Origin: Bacteroidia bacterium
Lineage (GTDB): Bacteria > Bacteroidota > Bacteroidia > JAIBAJ01
Assembly: GCA_019695265.1 (NCBI GenBank)
Contig: JAIBAJ010000026.1
Coordinates: 1-33,897, forward strand
Reading direction: 5' to 3'
Length of the DNA: 33,897 bases
Positions 1 to 7,598 of the stretch are shown here, in pieces. A model generated the notes under the pieces. The model did no database searches, had not been told where the DNA came from, and saw nothing but the letters and a program-made list of their open reading frames with translations. Numbering within the stretch: position 1 is the first letter of the stretch; each line of letters starts with the position of its first letter. The translations under genes and the position numbers were made by a program.

Positions 1-56
1 CCCTTGAAAAAGGTGAACGCAGCGAATTAGCCAATTTAGCCAATGAACTTCTTTAA
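1..56 (+). CDS. 3' end of a truncated unknown gene
   Basis: An open frame enters from the left edge (first full codon at 3) and stops at TAA 54-56. The last residues read LEKGERSELANLANELL, a charged amphipathic helix that looks like a genuine protein C-terminus. The other two forward frames stop almost at once or give less protein-like sequence. Too little is present to name a family. Only the last 17 codons are visible. Confidence 0.4.
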   Translation, partial: LEKGERSELANLANELL

Positions 57-190
57 AAATCCATTCCATTTTGGCAAGAGCTCCTTATCTTTGTTTTAAT
101 AGAACCTCAACAAATCCTCCAACATCATCAATAACAAATTCAATTTATAGTTTAAATCTCACTGATTTTGAACTGAAATTACGCTGTTCC

Positions 191-230
191 TAAAACAAAA
201 AAAGCGCAACCCAATTATAATGGTTGCGCC
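191..230 (-). terminator. Rho-independent terminator after the 166-aa gene
   Basis: A perfect 8-bp GC-rich stem (GCGCAACC at 204-211, GGTTGCGC at 222-229) encloses a 10-nt AT loop. Read on the - strand it is followed by seven T's and then a further T-rich stretch. It lies about 27 bp past the stop codon of the - strand gene at 257-757. Confidence 0.85.
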
Positions 231-256
231 TAAAAGCTTAGAGAAAGAAAAGCAAT

Positions 257-757
257 CTAGAACATAGATAACACCTTCTTGGTTTCTTGAACGTCTCCCT
301 CGTCCAAGCCCTCAAACAGACGACTGAGATCATTGTAAACAATGTTCACCCCCGGTTGCTCCAAGTTTTCCCTTACCATAATATAAAACCGCAAAAAGTA
401 ATAATATACATCATTCTTGTACAGGACGTCCAAATCGTCCACAAACTCCATCAGTTGGCGCATAGAGACGGAAATCTCCTTCAAATCTTTGAGATGAGCA
501 TATTGTTGTAATGCCTCTTCCGGGTTTTTGTGCCTGGGTATAATTTGGCTGCATTGATATATATATTTATTAAATGTTCTGTCAATATAGGGCATACAGG
601 TATTACTCACTGCAGCCGCCTGATCTCGCTCATTCTCTGAAATAAAAGTGGTAGGTACCGTTTTCTTTAATTCTCTTCTGATGGTAGCAATAGCTTCTAA
701 TATGGCCACTTTACTCGAAGGTGATATTGTAGAAATTTCAACTTTGTTTGCAGACAT
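257..757 (-). CDS. Hypothetical protein, 166 aa, helical
   Basis: I do not recognise a family. The 166-aa product starts at ATG 757, has no signal peptide or membrane segment, and is rich in charged and aromatic residues with predicted helices throughout; a Tyr/Phe-rich segment (DVYYYFLRFY) lies near residues 116-125. It is probably a soluble cytoplasmic protein. It lies 75 bp downstream of the LuxR-type HTH gene on the same strand, so the two may be co-transcribed and end at the hairpin at 191-230. The coding frame is well formed and terminated, which supports a real gene, but no function can be assigned. Confidence 0.7.
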   Translation of the reverse strand: MSANKVEISTISPSSKVAILEAIATIRRELKKTVPTTFISENERDQAAAVSNTCMPYIDRTFNKYIYQCSQIIPRHKNPEEALQQYAHLKDLKEISVSMRQLMEFVDDLDVLYKNDVYYYFLRFYIMVRENLEQPGVNIVYNDLSRLFEGLDEGDVQETKKVLSMF

Positions 758-832
758 AAAAAATGATTTTACGAAATGATTTACTTCGCAAACATCAAGA
801 ATTAATTAACTCAACACAATAGGCTTTTTACC

Positions 833-1066
833 CTATATAGGAATCGTAGGCAATAAGATGACACCTCGTCTTAAACACTCCTTATAAGCCGCTAATAAAG
901 TATGCTTTCTTGTCTTTTTCAATACGCTTTCCCTATGCCTTTTACAAGTATTAGGAGAAATTCCAAGCATATCAGCAGTTTGCTCAATACTAAAATCCTC
1001 CGACAAATACTCCAACACCGCCAACTCGGTTTGGGTCAATTGAATAATATGAATCGAGGCATCCAT
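833..1066 (-). CDS. Stand-alone LuxR/GerE-type HTH protein
   Basis: This small protein (77 aa from ATG 1066) is essentially a single LuxR-type DNA-binding domain. It opens with the usual LTQTELAVLEYLSEDFS-like first helix, then a helix-turn-helix (SIEQTADMLGISPNTCKRHR) and a final dimerisation-type helix. There is no receiver or ligand-binding domain, so it resembles GerE-like proteins that act without an attached sensor. A TTG at 1078 in frame would add four residues, but the ATG fits better. Asn-Thr-Cys-Lys replaces the common xTVKxH core of the recognition helix, so DNA specificity may differ from typical NarL relatives. It is followed at 75 bp by an unknown 166-aa gene. It probably regulates transcription; the target is unknown. 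Confidence 0.75.
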   Translation of the reverse strand: MDASIHIIQLTQTELAVLEYLSEDFSIEQTADMLGISPNTCKRHRESVLKKTRKHTLLAAYKECLRRGVILLPTIPI

Positions 1067-1178
1067 AAACTTTGGCAATTTTAAGAATTATTTTAGAATT
1101 AAGCTAAAAAATTAATAAAGCAAGAAAAAATACTTACACTATTAAGTATGAGTACAAAAACAAATTACATCCCTTTCC

Positions 1179-1282
1179 TAACTACCCAATAATCCTTCTT
1201 CAACCTCTCCAATTTGAATCCTTTGCTCTCCTACCTCTTCGCCATTTCCCAATTTTAACTACCCAAAAATCCTTCATCACCC
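1179..1282 (+). repeat. Imperfect 27-bp direct repeat upstream of htpG
   Basis: Two copies, 1179-1205 and 1256-1282, both begin TAACTACCCAA and differ at three of 27 positions by eye. They start 77 bp apart in the AT-rich, gene-free leader region between the LuxR-type gene and htpG. The stretch 1067-1365 contains no convincing gene. Confidence 0.6.
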
Positions 1283-1292
1283 TTCAAACGGC

Positions 1293-1304
1293 GTCATTTT
1301 GTCA
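1293..1304 (+). promoter_or_regulatory. Possible heat-shock control element (GTCA-TTTT-GTCA)
   Basis: The 12-mer GTCATTTTGTCA, a direct repeat of GTCA spaced by four T's, lies 61 bp before the htpG ATG. It stands out from the surrounding sequence and is in the right place for a promoter element of a chaperone gene. No good TAnnTTTG box follows at the usual spacing, so the real promoter is unclear. Assignment as a heat-shock element is inference. Confidence 0.35.
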
Positions 1305-1365
1305 GCATCACAACCTGTGGCATATTCATTGAACTCCCCCGGAAAACTCATAAAAGCATAATAAC

Positions 1366-3174
1366 ATGAACGGAAAAATAAGTGTAAGTACCGAAAACAT
1401 TTTCCCCATCATTAAAAAGTTTCTCTATTCTGATCATGAAATTTTCCTTAGAGAACTCATAGCCAACGCTACAGACGCCACGCAAAAATTGAAAGCTTTG
1501 AACAGCTTAGGCGAATTCAAAGGCGAACTTGGCGACCTCACCATCGAAGTGATTTTAGATGCAGACAAAAAGACATTAACCATCCGGGATAAAGGGATTG
1601 GTATGACTGCCGATGAAATTAAAAAGTACATTAACCAGATTGCATTCTCCGGCGCTGAAGAGTTTGTTCAGAAATACAAAGACAAAACCGATGCCGGCAT
1701 TATTGGCCACTTCGGTCTTGGATTTTATTCAGCTTTTATGGTTGCAAAAAAAGTTGAAATCTTTACCAAATCCTACCAAGATGCTCCTGCCAGCCTCTGG
1801 GAATGTGACGGATCACCCGAATATACCATTCAGGAAACTGAAAAAGAAGCTCGTGGAACCGATATCATTTTGCATCTGGCCGATGACTCCCTAGAGTTTG
1901 CCGAGGATAGCCGAATCCAATCCATCCTTACTAAATACTGTAAATTTTTACCTGTTGAAATCAAATTTAAGGAGGAAATCATCAATAATACTAAACCGGC
2001 TTGGACTAAAAAACCAACTGACCTTAGTCCGGAAGATTATACCAACTTCTACCGCGAACTTTACCCCTTCGCCGAAGAACCACTCTTCCATATTCACCTC
2101 AATGTGGATTTCCCTTTCAATTTGACCGGAATTCTCTACTTCCCAAAAATCCGTTCCAACATTGAAATGCAGCGCAATAAAATTCAATTGTACTGCAACC
2201 AGGTCTTTGTTACCGATTCGGTGGAAGGAATTGTACCAGACTTCCTTACCCTTTTACATGGAGTGTTAGATTCACCGGATATCCCCCTAAACGTTAGCCG
2301 TTCCTACTTGCAAAGCGACGGAAACGTGAAAAAAATCTCCAGTCATATCACCAAAAAAGTAGCAGACAAACTGGAAGAAATGTTCAAATCAAACCGTGAA
2401 GATTTTGAGAAAAAATGGGATGATATCCGTATCTTTATTCAATATGGTATTCTTACTGATGAAAAATTCTTTGAACGTGCACAAAAATTTGTGTTACTAA
2501 AAAACACGGATGGACAATACTTTACTCTAGAAGAATACAAAGAAAAAGTTACTGCAACCCAAACCGATAAAAACGAAAAAACAGTTTACCTCTATGCCGG
2601 AAATGTAGCCGAACAACATTCTTTTATTGAAGCAGCAAAAGGCCGTGGATACGATATTCTGGAAATGAATAGCCCCTTGGAAGGACATTTTATCCAACAC
2701 CTCGAAATGAAATTGGAAAAAATATCTTTTGTTCGTATCGATAGCGACACCTTGGACAATCTGATCCAGAAAGAAGATAAAGCTCCAAGCAAATTGAACG
2801 AAGAAGAGCAAAAAACAGTATCTTCTGTATTTGAAACAACCGTTGATAAAGCTACTTTCTCCATTAAAGTGGAACCATTGAGCGAAACTGAATTACCTGT
2901 TATTATTACCCGTCCTGAGTTTTTCCGCCGTATGAAAGAAATGCAAGCTGTTGGAGGCGGAGGTATGGGAATGATGGGCAATTTCCCAGAAATGATGAAC
3001 CTAGTCGTTAACGGAAATCACCCATTGGTGGGTAAAATACTGTCGGAAAACGATGATTCAAAACGCCAAAACACCGCTAAACAATTGGTTGATCTGGCCC
3101 TGCTTTCGCAAGGAATGCTTAAAGGCGAAGAATTAACCAAATTTATAAAACGCAGTGTGGAATTTGTGAATTAA
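1366..3174 (+). CDS. htpG: Hsp90-family molecular chaperone HtpG
   Basis: This is the cytosolic ATP-dependent Hsp90 chaperone. At 602 aa it is close to the usual bacterial length (about 620). The N-terminal GHKL ATPase domain shows EIFLRELIANATDA (catalytic Glu30 and the Asn35 metal/ATP ligand), DKGIGM at 75-80 (ATP-contacting Asp75) and the lid/glycine motif GHFGLGFYS at 114-122. The middle domain and C-terminal dimerisation domain follow, with a Gly/Met-rich stretch (GGGGMGMMGNF) near residue 530 and no eukaryotic MEEVD tail. The ATG at 1366 gives the standard N-terminus. It is monocistronic, ended by a strong hairpin at 3195-3226, and may be stress-regulated through the GTCA repeat upstream. 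Confidence 0.97.
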   Translation: MNGKISVSTENIFPIIKKFLYSDHEIFLRELIANATDATQKLKALNSLGEFKGELGDLTIEVILDADKKTLTIRDKGIGMTADEIKKYINQIAFSGAEEFVQKYKDKTDAGIIGHFGLGFYSAFMVAKKVEIFTKSYQDAPASLWECDGSPEYTIQETEKEARGTDIILHLADDSLEFAEDSRIQSILTKYCKFLPVEIKFKEEIINNTKPAWTKKPTDLSPEDYTNFYRELYPFAEEPLFHIHLNVDFPFNLTGILYFPKIRSNIEMQRNKIQLYCNQVFVTDSVEGIVPDFLTLLHGVLDSPDIPLNVSRSYLQSDGNVKKISSHITKKVADKLEEMFKSNREDFEKKWDDIRIFIQYGILTDEKFFERAQKFVLLKNTDGQYFTLEEYKEKVTATQTDKNEKTVYLYAGNVAEQHSFIEAAKGRGYDILEMNSPLEGHFIQHLEMKLEKISFVRIDSDTLDNLIQKEDKAPSKLNEEEQKTVSSVFETTVDKATFSIKVEPLSETELPVIITRPEFFRRMKEMQAVGGGGMGMMGNFPEMMNLVVNGNHPLVGKILSENDDSKRQNTAKQLVDLALLSQGMLKGEELTKFIKRSVEFVN

Positions 3175-3194
3175 TCCAATTCCGATTCTCCGAT

Positions 3195-3226
3195 AAAGGC
3201 CAAGCGTAAGTTTGGCCTTTTTTTTT
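3195..3226 (+). terminator. Rho-independent terminator of htpG
   Basis: A nine-pair stem (AAAGGCCAA at 3195-3203 with TTGGCCTTT at 3212-3220) with an 8-nt loop runs straight into nine T's. It lies 20 bp after the htpG stop codon. Confidence 0.9.
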
Positions 3227-3625
3227 GGAAAACAATCGTTAGCTGCCCGAATTATCTGTATCCCCGTTATCGCCTATAGTTTGCCACACCTAATTAAAGC
3301 AAATTTCAATGCATTGTGCCGTGGCAAAGCTATTTGGCTCTACCGGGTTTAGCTTAATGACAATTAGCTTTCAACCAATCTTCATCCAATTCGGTTCCAC
3401 TCAAATATCGTGGTAAACCCAACAACCAAAATTGACCTAAGAAAGAAGTAAACAATCAGCACAAAAAAGGAAAGTGTAAAAATTCGGCTAAACTGAATGG
3501 CTGTGTTAGTTCAGTTTTCATTCAACCACCAGTAAATAAACCTATTTTCATTTGCCCGGAAAATGCAATCATAATTTGCTTTGATCCAAATGGGATCTTT
3601 AAAATCCAAGCCGGTAATTTTCTAC
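3227..3625. other. Gene-free convergent intergenic region with small dyads
   Basis: This 400-bp stretch between the convergent htpG and TPR genes holds no credible gene. It contains several inverted repeats: TTTGCCAC 3280-3287 with GTGGCAAA 3321-3328 (33-nt loop that itself contains the palindrome CAATGCATTG), AAACTGAA 3490-3497 with TTCAGTTT 3510-3517, and GATCC 3583-3587 with GGATC 3593-3597. None has a clear T-tract on the - strand, so the terminator of the TPR gene is not identified. Confidence 0.5.
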
Positions 3626-5446
3626 CTAATTTACTTTATCCCCTCGCAATTCTCTAAATCGCTTTCTGGCCTCCACAGTATATAAACTGCCTGGATATCT
3701 CAGCAAAAATTCCTGGTATAATTCCTTAGCCTTACCCGGATTATTTAACCTAAACTGATAAATTTCTGCCGATTTGAATAATGCATCATCCCCTAAAACC
3801 TCATCAGCAAAGGTGTTGTAAATTTTTTCAAAATATTCCAAGGCTTTTTCACTCTGGTTCCGTTTTATGGCAATTTGAGCTTTGATAAACAGTATATCAT
3901 CTTCAAGCATAGAACCTGGAAACAAAACCGGAATAGAATCTAAGTGAACTAATGCTAAACTGTCTTTGTTTTGAAACTTCAACAAATCAGCAGTCGCAAA
4001 AAGACGCAAGGCTCCTCCGGTTGAATCTTCAATAATATTATCGCCAATTAACAAGGCTAAATATAATGCATCGTTGGCAATAAGCTGGGTAGTTGCCGAT
4101 TTAAGTACATTCAATTGGGCTTGTGCCCAGGCAAATTCACCATTGTAATAGCTTAAGCGGGCATTTCGCAGTTTGGCTTCCTGACCAATAGGATCATTCT
4201 TAAACATCTTTTCTGCTTGTGAATACAATAAGCTGGCATCCCAAACTTCTCCAATAAAAACCAAAACATCTCCCAGTTCCATTTTTGTTTCTGCAACCTC
4301 TCTGGATGAAAGATTTGGAAATGATAAACAAGACTCCAATAATAGTATAGCCGAATCTGGCTTTTCCAGGTAAAAGGCCTCCAATTTAGCCCATCCTCTG
4401 ACCATTTTAGATGTTTGAGCATGCCTTCCAAGTTCATCCAAGGTAGAACGATACAACATTTCCAATTCTACCAAATCCTTGGTGGTGTAATTTCCGTTTT
4501 CGGTAATTTTCTTATTCATTACTTCAACCAAATCCATCTTTGCAGAAATGTAATAGATATTTTCAATGCCTTTTGAAGTCACATATTGTAAACATTTTAT
4601 GGCAGTTTCCCAGGCCTGATTTGCCTTACACAAAGCTGCTAAATTCATAATCCTTTGTCCTTCCTCTTTTAAACGTTTATCCAATGCCTTGCTTTGAATA
4701 AATGCTGCCTCGAAATCCTTTGCCTGAATATATTGCCAGATCAATAAATCGGAATAAACATCCCGCTCCGGATTTTCCTGTATTTTCTTGATAAGCAATT
4801 GCCTTAAGTATTCATTTTTCTTACCATTAGCATCATCAGAAAGCATGGTTTGCAAGGCATTCTGTACATTTTGCAGCAGACCTTCATTTTCATTAACAGC
4901 ATCAAGATATTCATTAAAAACTCCAGGCACATCCTTTTTCATAGCATACACATCTGCTAATTCAAAATGAAATGCCACCATTCCTCCAAATAACTTTCGG
5001 CCTTTGTCATACGTTCTTACTGCAAAATCCAATTCATTGTGATCAATAAATGCCTGTGCCGCATTCCGAATTTCTTCCTCATTGGGTCGCAAATACTTCA
5101 ACACTTTTTCATACTGATCCTTGGATTTCTCCTTTTCATTTTGTAGAAAATAAACATAACCCAAATCAATTAATACTGGGAAGTTATATGGATCAGGCTT
5201 CAAATGCTTTTTTATCAACTTTTCTGCTTCAGAATATTGTTGAAGTTCCAATAAACAATTGAGGTAATCGAAATAGTAGAAACCTCCATTTTTGGAATTG
5301 TATAGCTTCTCATAAATATCCAAAGCCTTATCGAACTCCTTGTTTTGGAAATACTGTTTTGCCAGCTTTTCATCAGTTCCCGACTGTGCCCAAAGCGTTT
5401 GGACTGCCAGAAACAGAAAGCAAGAAAGCAACAACAGGTTTTTCAA
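3626..5446 (-). CDS. Secreted tetratricopeptide-repeat protein
   Basis: The product is a long TPR-type helical solenoid carried to the periplasm by a Sec signal peptide (KNLLLLSCFLFLAVQTLWAQ). I chose the TTG at 5446 (606 aa), which puts the signal peptide at the very start; a TTG at 5518 would add 24 polar residues in front of it and crowd the divergent promoter. Repeats with the A/G-x-Y and AxxxFexi pattern run from about residue 25, and the last two (near SAEIYQFRLNNPGKAKELYQ and EFLLRYPGSLYTVEARKRF) resemble the C-terminal TPRs of CpoB/YbgF-like proteins. There is no lipobox, so it is probably a soluble periplasmic scaffold. It is divergent from a response regulator across 90 bp. The partner is unknown. 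Confidence 0.85.
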   Translation of the reverse strand: MKNLLLLSCFLFLAVQTLWAQSGTDEKLAKQYFQNKEFDKALDIYEKLYNSKNGGFYYFDYLNCLLELQQYSEAEKLIKKHLKPDPYNFPVLIDLGYVYFLQNEKEKSKDQYEKVLKYLRPNEEEIRNAAQAFIDHNELDFAVRTYDKGRKLFGGMVAFHFELADVYAMKKDVPGVFNEYLDAVNENEGLLQNVQNALQTMLSDDANGKKNEYLRQLLIKKIQENPERDVYSDLLIWQYIQAKDFEAAFIQSKALDKRLKEEGQRIMNLAALCKANQAWETAIKCLQYVTSKGIENIYYISAKMDLVEVMNKKITENGNYTTKDLVELEMLYRSTLDELGRHAQTSKMVRGWAKLEAFYLEKPDSAILLLESCLSFPNLSSREVAETKMELGDVLVFIGEVWDASLLYSQAEKMFKNDPIGQEAKLRNARLSYYNGEFAWAQAQLNVLKSATTQLIANDALYLALLIGDNIIEDSTGGALRLFATADLLKFQNKDSLALVHLDSIPVLFPGSMLEDDILFIKAQIAIKRNQSEKALEYFEKIYNTFADEVLGDDALFKSAEIYQFRLNNPGKAKELYQEFLLRYPGSLYTVEARKRFRELRGDKVN

Positions 5447-5481
5447 AATGCTAGGTTTTGCTACAAAGTTCGGAAAAGAAA

Positions 5482-5494
5482 CGTCAGTTTGACG
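5482..5494. promoter_or_regulatory. CGTCA-GTT-TGACG dyad in the divergent spacer
   Basis: A perfect 5-bp inverted repeat with a 3-bp spacer lies between the TPR and response-regulator genes, just upstream of the larger palindrome at 5501-5514. It may be an operator half of the same control region. The assignment is inferred from symmetry and position only. Confidence 0.35.
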
Positions 5495-5500
5495 AAAATC

Positions 5501-5514
5501 TTCTTTGCAAAGAA
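5501..5514. promoter_or_regulatory. Perfect 14-bp palindrome, candidate operator
   Basis: TTCTTTGCAAAGAA is its own reverse complement. It covers the TTTG (-33 element) of the putative response-regulator promoter, the position expected for a dimeric regulator that blocks or modulates RNA polymerase. The adjacent gene encodes a LuxR-type regulator that binds DNA as a dimer, so autoregulation is plausible but unproved. Confidence 0.45.
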
Positions 5515-5533
5515 ACAAATCAAGCTATTTTTG
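5504..5533 (+). promoter_or_regulatory. Bacteroidota-type promoter of the response regulator
   Basis: TTTG at 5504-5507, an 18-bp spacer and TATTTTTG at 5526-5533 match the Bacteroidota sigma consensus (TTTG, N17-20, TAnnTTTG) at every defined base. The predicted transcription start is only a few bases further on, at about 5537-5539. That coincides with the likely start codon, so the mRNA may be leaderless or nearly so. Confidence 0.55.
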
Positions 5534-5536
5534 TCC

Positions 5537-6190
5537 GTGTCTTTGGGAAAAATTAGGATATTTTTAGTAGATGACCATCAGATTATGATTGATGGCCTTA
5601 AGGCATTGTTAAGATTTGAAAAGGAAATTGAAATAATTGGCGAGAGCACCAGGCCATTGGAAGCGGTTCAAACCATTCAACAACTTAAACCCGATTTAGT
5701 TATTACTGATATCAGTATGCCATTATTGGATGGAATTGGTTTAACCAAGACCGTAAAATCCAACCATCCTGATGTAAAGGTTTTAGCCTTGAGCATGAGC
5801 GGAGAGCGGGTAACTATTTCCGAAATGCTGGATGCCGGCGTTTCCGGATATATTCTAAAAAATACCGGGAAAGATGAACTTGTAGGAGCCATTCACAAAA
5901 TTATACAAGGAGGAATGTTTTTCAGTGATCAGGTTTCGGCTGAACTGATGAAAGCCATTCAGGAAAGGCAGCATTTAAAACAAGACGAAGAAAAAGCAGG
6001 TTTGACCCAACGTGAATTGGAAATTATTCGGTTAATAGCAAAAGAATACTCTAATTTGCAGATTGCAGATGCTTTATTTATCAGCGAACGCACGGTTGAA
6101 AGTCACCGCAAAAACATTTTCAGAAAAACCGAAACCAAAACCATAGTCGGTTTAATAAAATATGCCATAGAGCATAAATTGGTAGATTAA
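5537..6190 (+). CDS. NarL/LuxR-family two-component response regulator
   Basis: The protein is a phosphorylatable transcription regulator of about 217 aa. The N-terminal receiver has the acidic pair in FLVDDHQ (Asp12-Asp13), the phospho-acceptor Asp58 in LVITDISMP, and the conserved Lys in GYILKN. The C-terminal LuxR-type HTH reads LTQRELEIIRLIAKEYSNLQIADALFISERTVESHRKNIF. No ATG precedes the receiver; GTG 5537 (or TTG 5531/5543) gives a normal-length N-terminus, while the open frame further upstream encodes nothing receiver-like and runs into the divergent gene. No histidine kinase is adjacent, so its sensor is elsewhere. The palindrome at 5501-5514 may be its own binding site. Confidence 0.9.
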   Translation: MSLGKIRIFLVDDHQIMIDGLKALLRFEKEIEIIGESTRPLEAVQTIQQLKPDLVITDISMPLLDGIGLTKTVKSNHPDVKVLALSMSGERVTISEMLDAGVSGYILKNTGKDELVGAIHKIIQGGMFFSDQVSAELMKAIQERQHLKQDEEKAGLTQRELEIIRLIAKEYSNLQIADALFISERTVESHRKNIFRKTETKTIVGLIKYAIEHKLVD

Positions 6191-6269
6191 ACCTAAAATC
6201 CTGACTTGAATTCCAATGCCAATTTTTGGATAACTTCAGGAAATTACCACAATTGATTCGGAGGAATAA

Positions 6270-6432
6270 AGTCAGGGGTTCCGTCCGGGTAGGGATAGAA
6301 GTGGAAAGCCCACAGACGACCGCGGCGATAGCCAAGGGCGGCGAGGACTTGTAACGGATAGCCCGACCATGAGCCAGTAAAATGTTGGAATATCAACCAA
6401 AAGTTTAGGCGAATGGGACCCGCCCAAAAAAA
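6270..6432 (-). repeat. Structured GC-rich intergenic repeat, copy 1
   Basis: This GC-rich block differs sharply from the AT-rich surroundings. Read on the - strand it begins just after the mqnE stop with a T-tract and a GGCG/CGCC mini-hairpin and continues through GGGCTATCC, GTCCTCGCC, TTGGCTATC and TGTGGGCT to ACCCGG. The same order of motifs occurs on the + strand at 29717-29872. The most alignable core is 6287-6368. Both copies lie between convergent genes, oriented with the gene in front. It has no coding potential; a dispersed REP/MITE-like or structured 3'-end element is inferred. Confidence 0.6.
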
Positions 6433-6434
6433 AA

Positions 6435-7595
6435 CTAACTTACCGATTCAAGATTTTCAACCGAATAATCCTTTACTACATTATACACGGTGTCTCGTTC
6501 AATAGGACGACGGCCGGCATCCTTAATAAGTTTAACCAACTGCTCGGTAGTTAAAACCGGGGTTTGTTCTTCACTTCCGGCCATGGAGTAAATTTTGGTA
6601 GTATCATCAATGGTGCCATCGATATCATCCACGCCAAAATTTAAGGACATCTGAGCTGTGGTTCGACCAATCATAGGCCAATAGGCTTTTACATGACCGA
6701 AATTATCCATAAAAATACGAGAAACTGCATAATTCCTAAGGTCTTCTATACGAGAAACCTCGGGCAAATGACTCATTTGATTACCTTGATTTCGGAACTT
6801 AAGAGGTATAAATGTATTAAAGCCCCCTGTTTTATCCTGTAATCTCCTTAACCTTTCCATGTGATCGATGCGATGAGCGAAGGTTTCAATATGGCCGTAC
6901 AACATGGTGGCATTACTTGGCATTCCAAGTTTATGAGCGGTTTCATGAATGGCCAACCATTCTGTTGAACTGCATTTATCCTCACAAATCTCAGCTCTTA
7001 CAATTTCATCAAAAATTTCAGCACCACCGCCTGGCAAACTGTCCTGACCATGAGCTTTAAGAATGCTAAGACCTTCTTCGTAACTAAGTTTAGCTTTGCG
7101 GCACATATAATCCAACTCCACTGCTGTAAAGGCTTTCACATGCAAATCAGGTCGAATTTCTTTGACTTTTTTAATCAAAGAAGCAAAATAATGAAGACCC
7201 ATTTTAGGATGAACTCCACCAACGATATGCACTTCGGTGATAGGTTCATTTTTATACGCTCTAATTTTATCTAAAATCTGTTGTTCACTTAATTCCCAAC
7301 CTTCTTCCTTATGCTTTAGAAGGCGGCTGTAGGAGCAAAACTTACAATCAAAAACGCAAATATTGGTCGGTTCAATGTGGATATTCCGATTAAAGAAGAC
7401 CTTATCTCCATTTTTATGTTCCCGTACAAAATTTGCGAGCGCACCTAAGAAGCCCAGACTTCCCTTTTGATACAAAAGAATTCCCTCTTCCGGGGTAATT
7501 CGCTCAAATTCAACTACTTTCTTACCAATATTCCTAAGATCTACATTTGATTCTGCATCTAAAAGAGCAGAAGGGAAGGAAGAATTTTCAGCCAT
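6435..7595 (-). CDS. mqnE: Aminofutalosine synthase MqnE (radical SAM)
   Basis: MqnE joins the adenosyl radical from S-adenosylmethionine to the chorismate-derived enolpyruvyl benzoate to give aminofutalosine, the second step of the futalosine route to menaquinone. The 386-aa product has the radical-SAM cysteines C80, C84 and C87 in HIEPTNICVFDCKFCSYSR, a glycine-rich SAM motif (HIVGGVHPKMG), SLPGGGAEIF, and the C-terminal GRTTAQMSLNFGVDD and AGRRPIERDTVYN segments typical of MqnE/CofH-like enzymes. These fit MqnE better than MqnC. It begins 3 nt after the stop of the M43 protease gene and ends at the intergenic repeat. Its place at the end of an operon of secreted proteins is odd, since no other mqn gene is present. 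Confidence 0.93.
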   Translation of the reverse strand: MAENSSFPSALLDAESNVDLRNIGKKVVEFERITPEEGILLYQKGSLGFLGALANFVREHKNGDKVFFNRNIHIEPTNICVFDCKFCSYSRLLKHKEEGWELSEQQILDKIRAYKNEPITEVHIVGGVHPKMGLHYFASLIKKVKEIRPDLHVKAFTAVELDYMCRKAKLSYEEGLSILKAHGQDSLPGGGAEIFDEIVRAEICEDKCSSTEWLAIHETAHKLGMPSNATMLYGHIETFAHRIDHMERLRRLQDKTGGFNTFIPLKFRNQGNQMSHLPEVSRIEDLRNYAVSRIFMDNFGHVKAYWPMIGRTTAQMSLNFGVDDIDGTIDDTTKIYSMAGSEEQTPVLTTEQLVKLIKDAGRRPIERDTVYNVVKDYSVENLESVS

Positions 7596-7598
7596 ATA

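Noticed and set aside
832-841. CCTATATAGG palindrome at the end of the LuxR-type gene
   Set aside because: It overlaps the stop codon and is short and AT-rich, so chance is likely.
2527-2981. Two antisense frames inside htpG
   Set aside because: They are Phe/Ser-rich shadows of the highly conserved htpG coding strand.
3490-3517. AAACTGAA/TTCAGTTT hairpin as terminator of the TPR gene
   Set aside because: On the - strand it is not followed by a T-tract and lies over 100 bp past the stop; kept only as a dyad.
5447-5518. 24-residue N-terminal extension of the secreted TPR protein
   Set aside because: It starts at TTG 5518 and would bury the signal peptide behind a polar segment; TTG 5446 gives a normal signal peptide.
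5345-5536. N-terminal extension of the response regulator
   Set aside because: The upstream frame begins at TTG, encodes no receiver-like sequence, and would overlap the signal-peptide region of the divergent TPR gene and the promoter.
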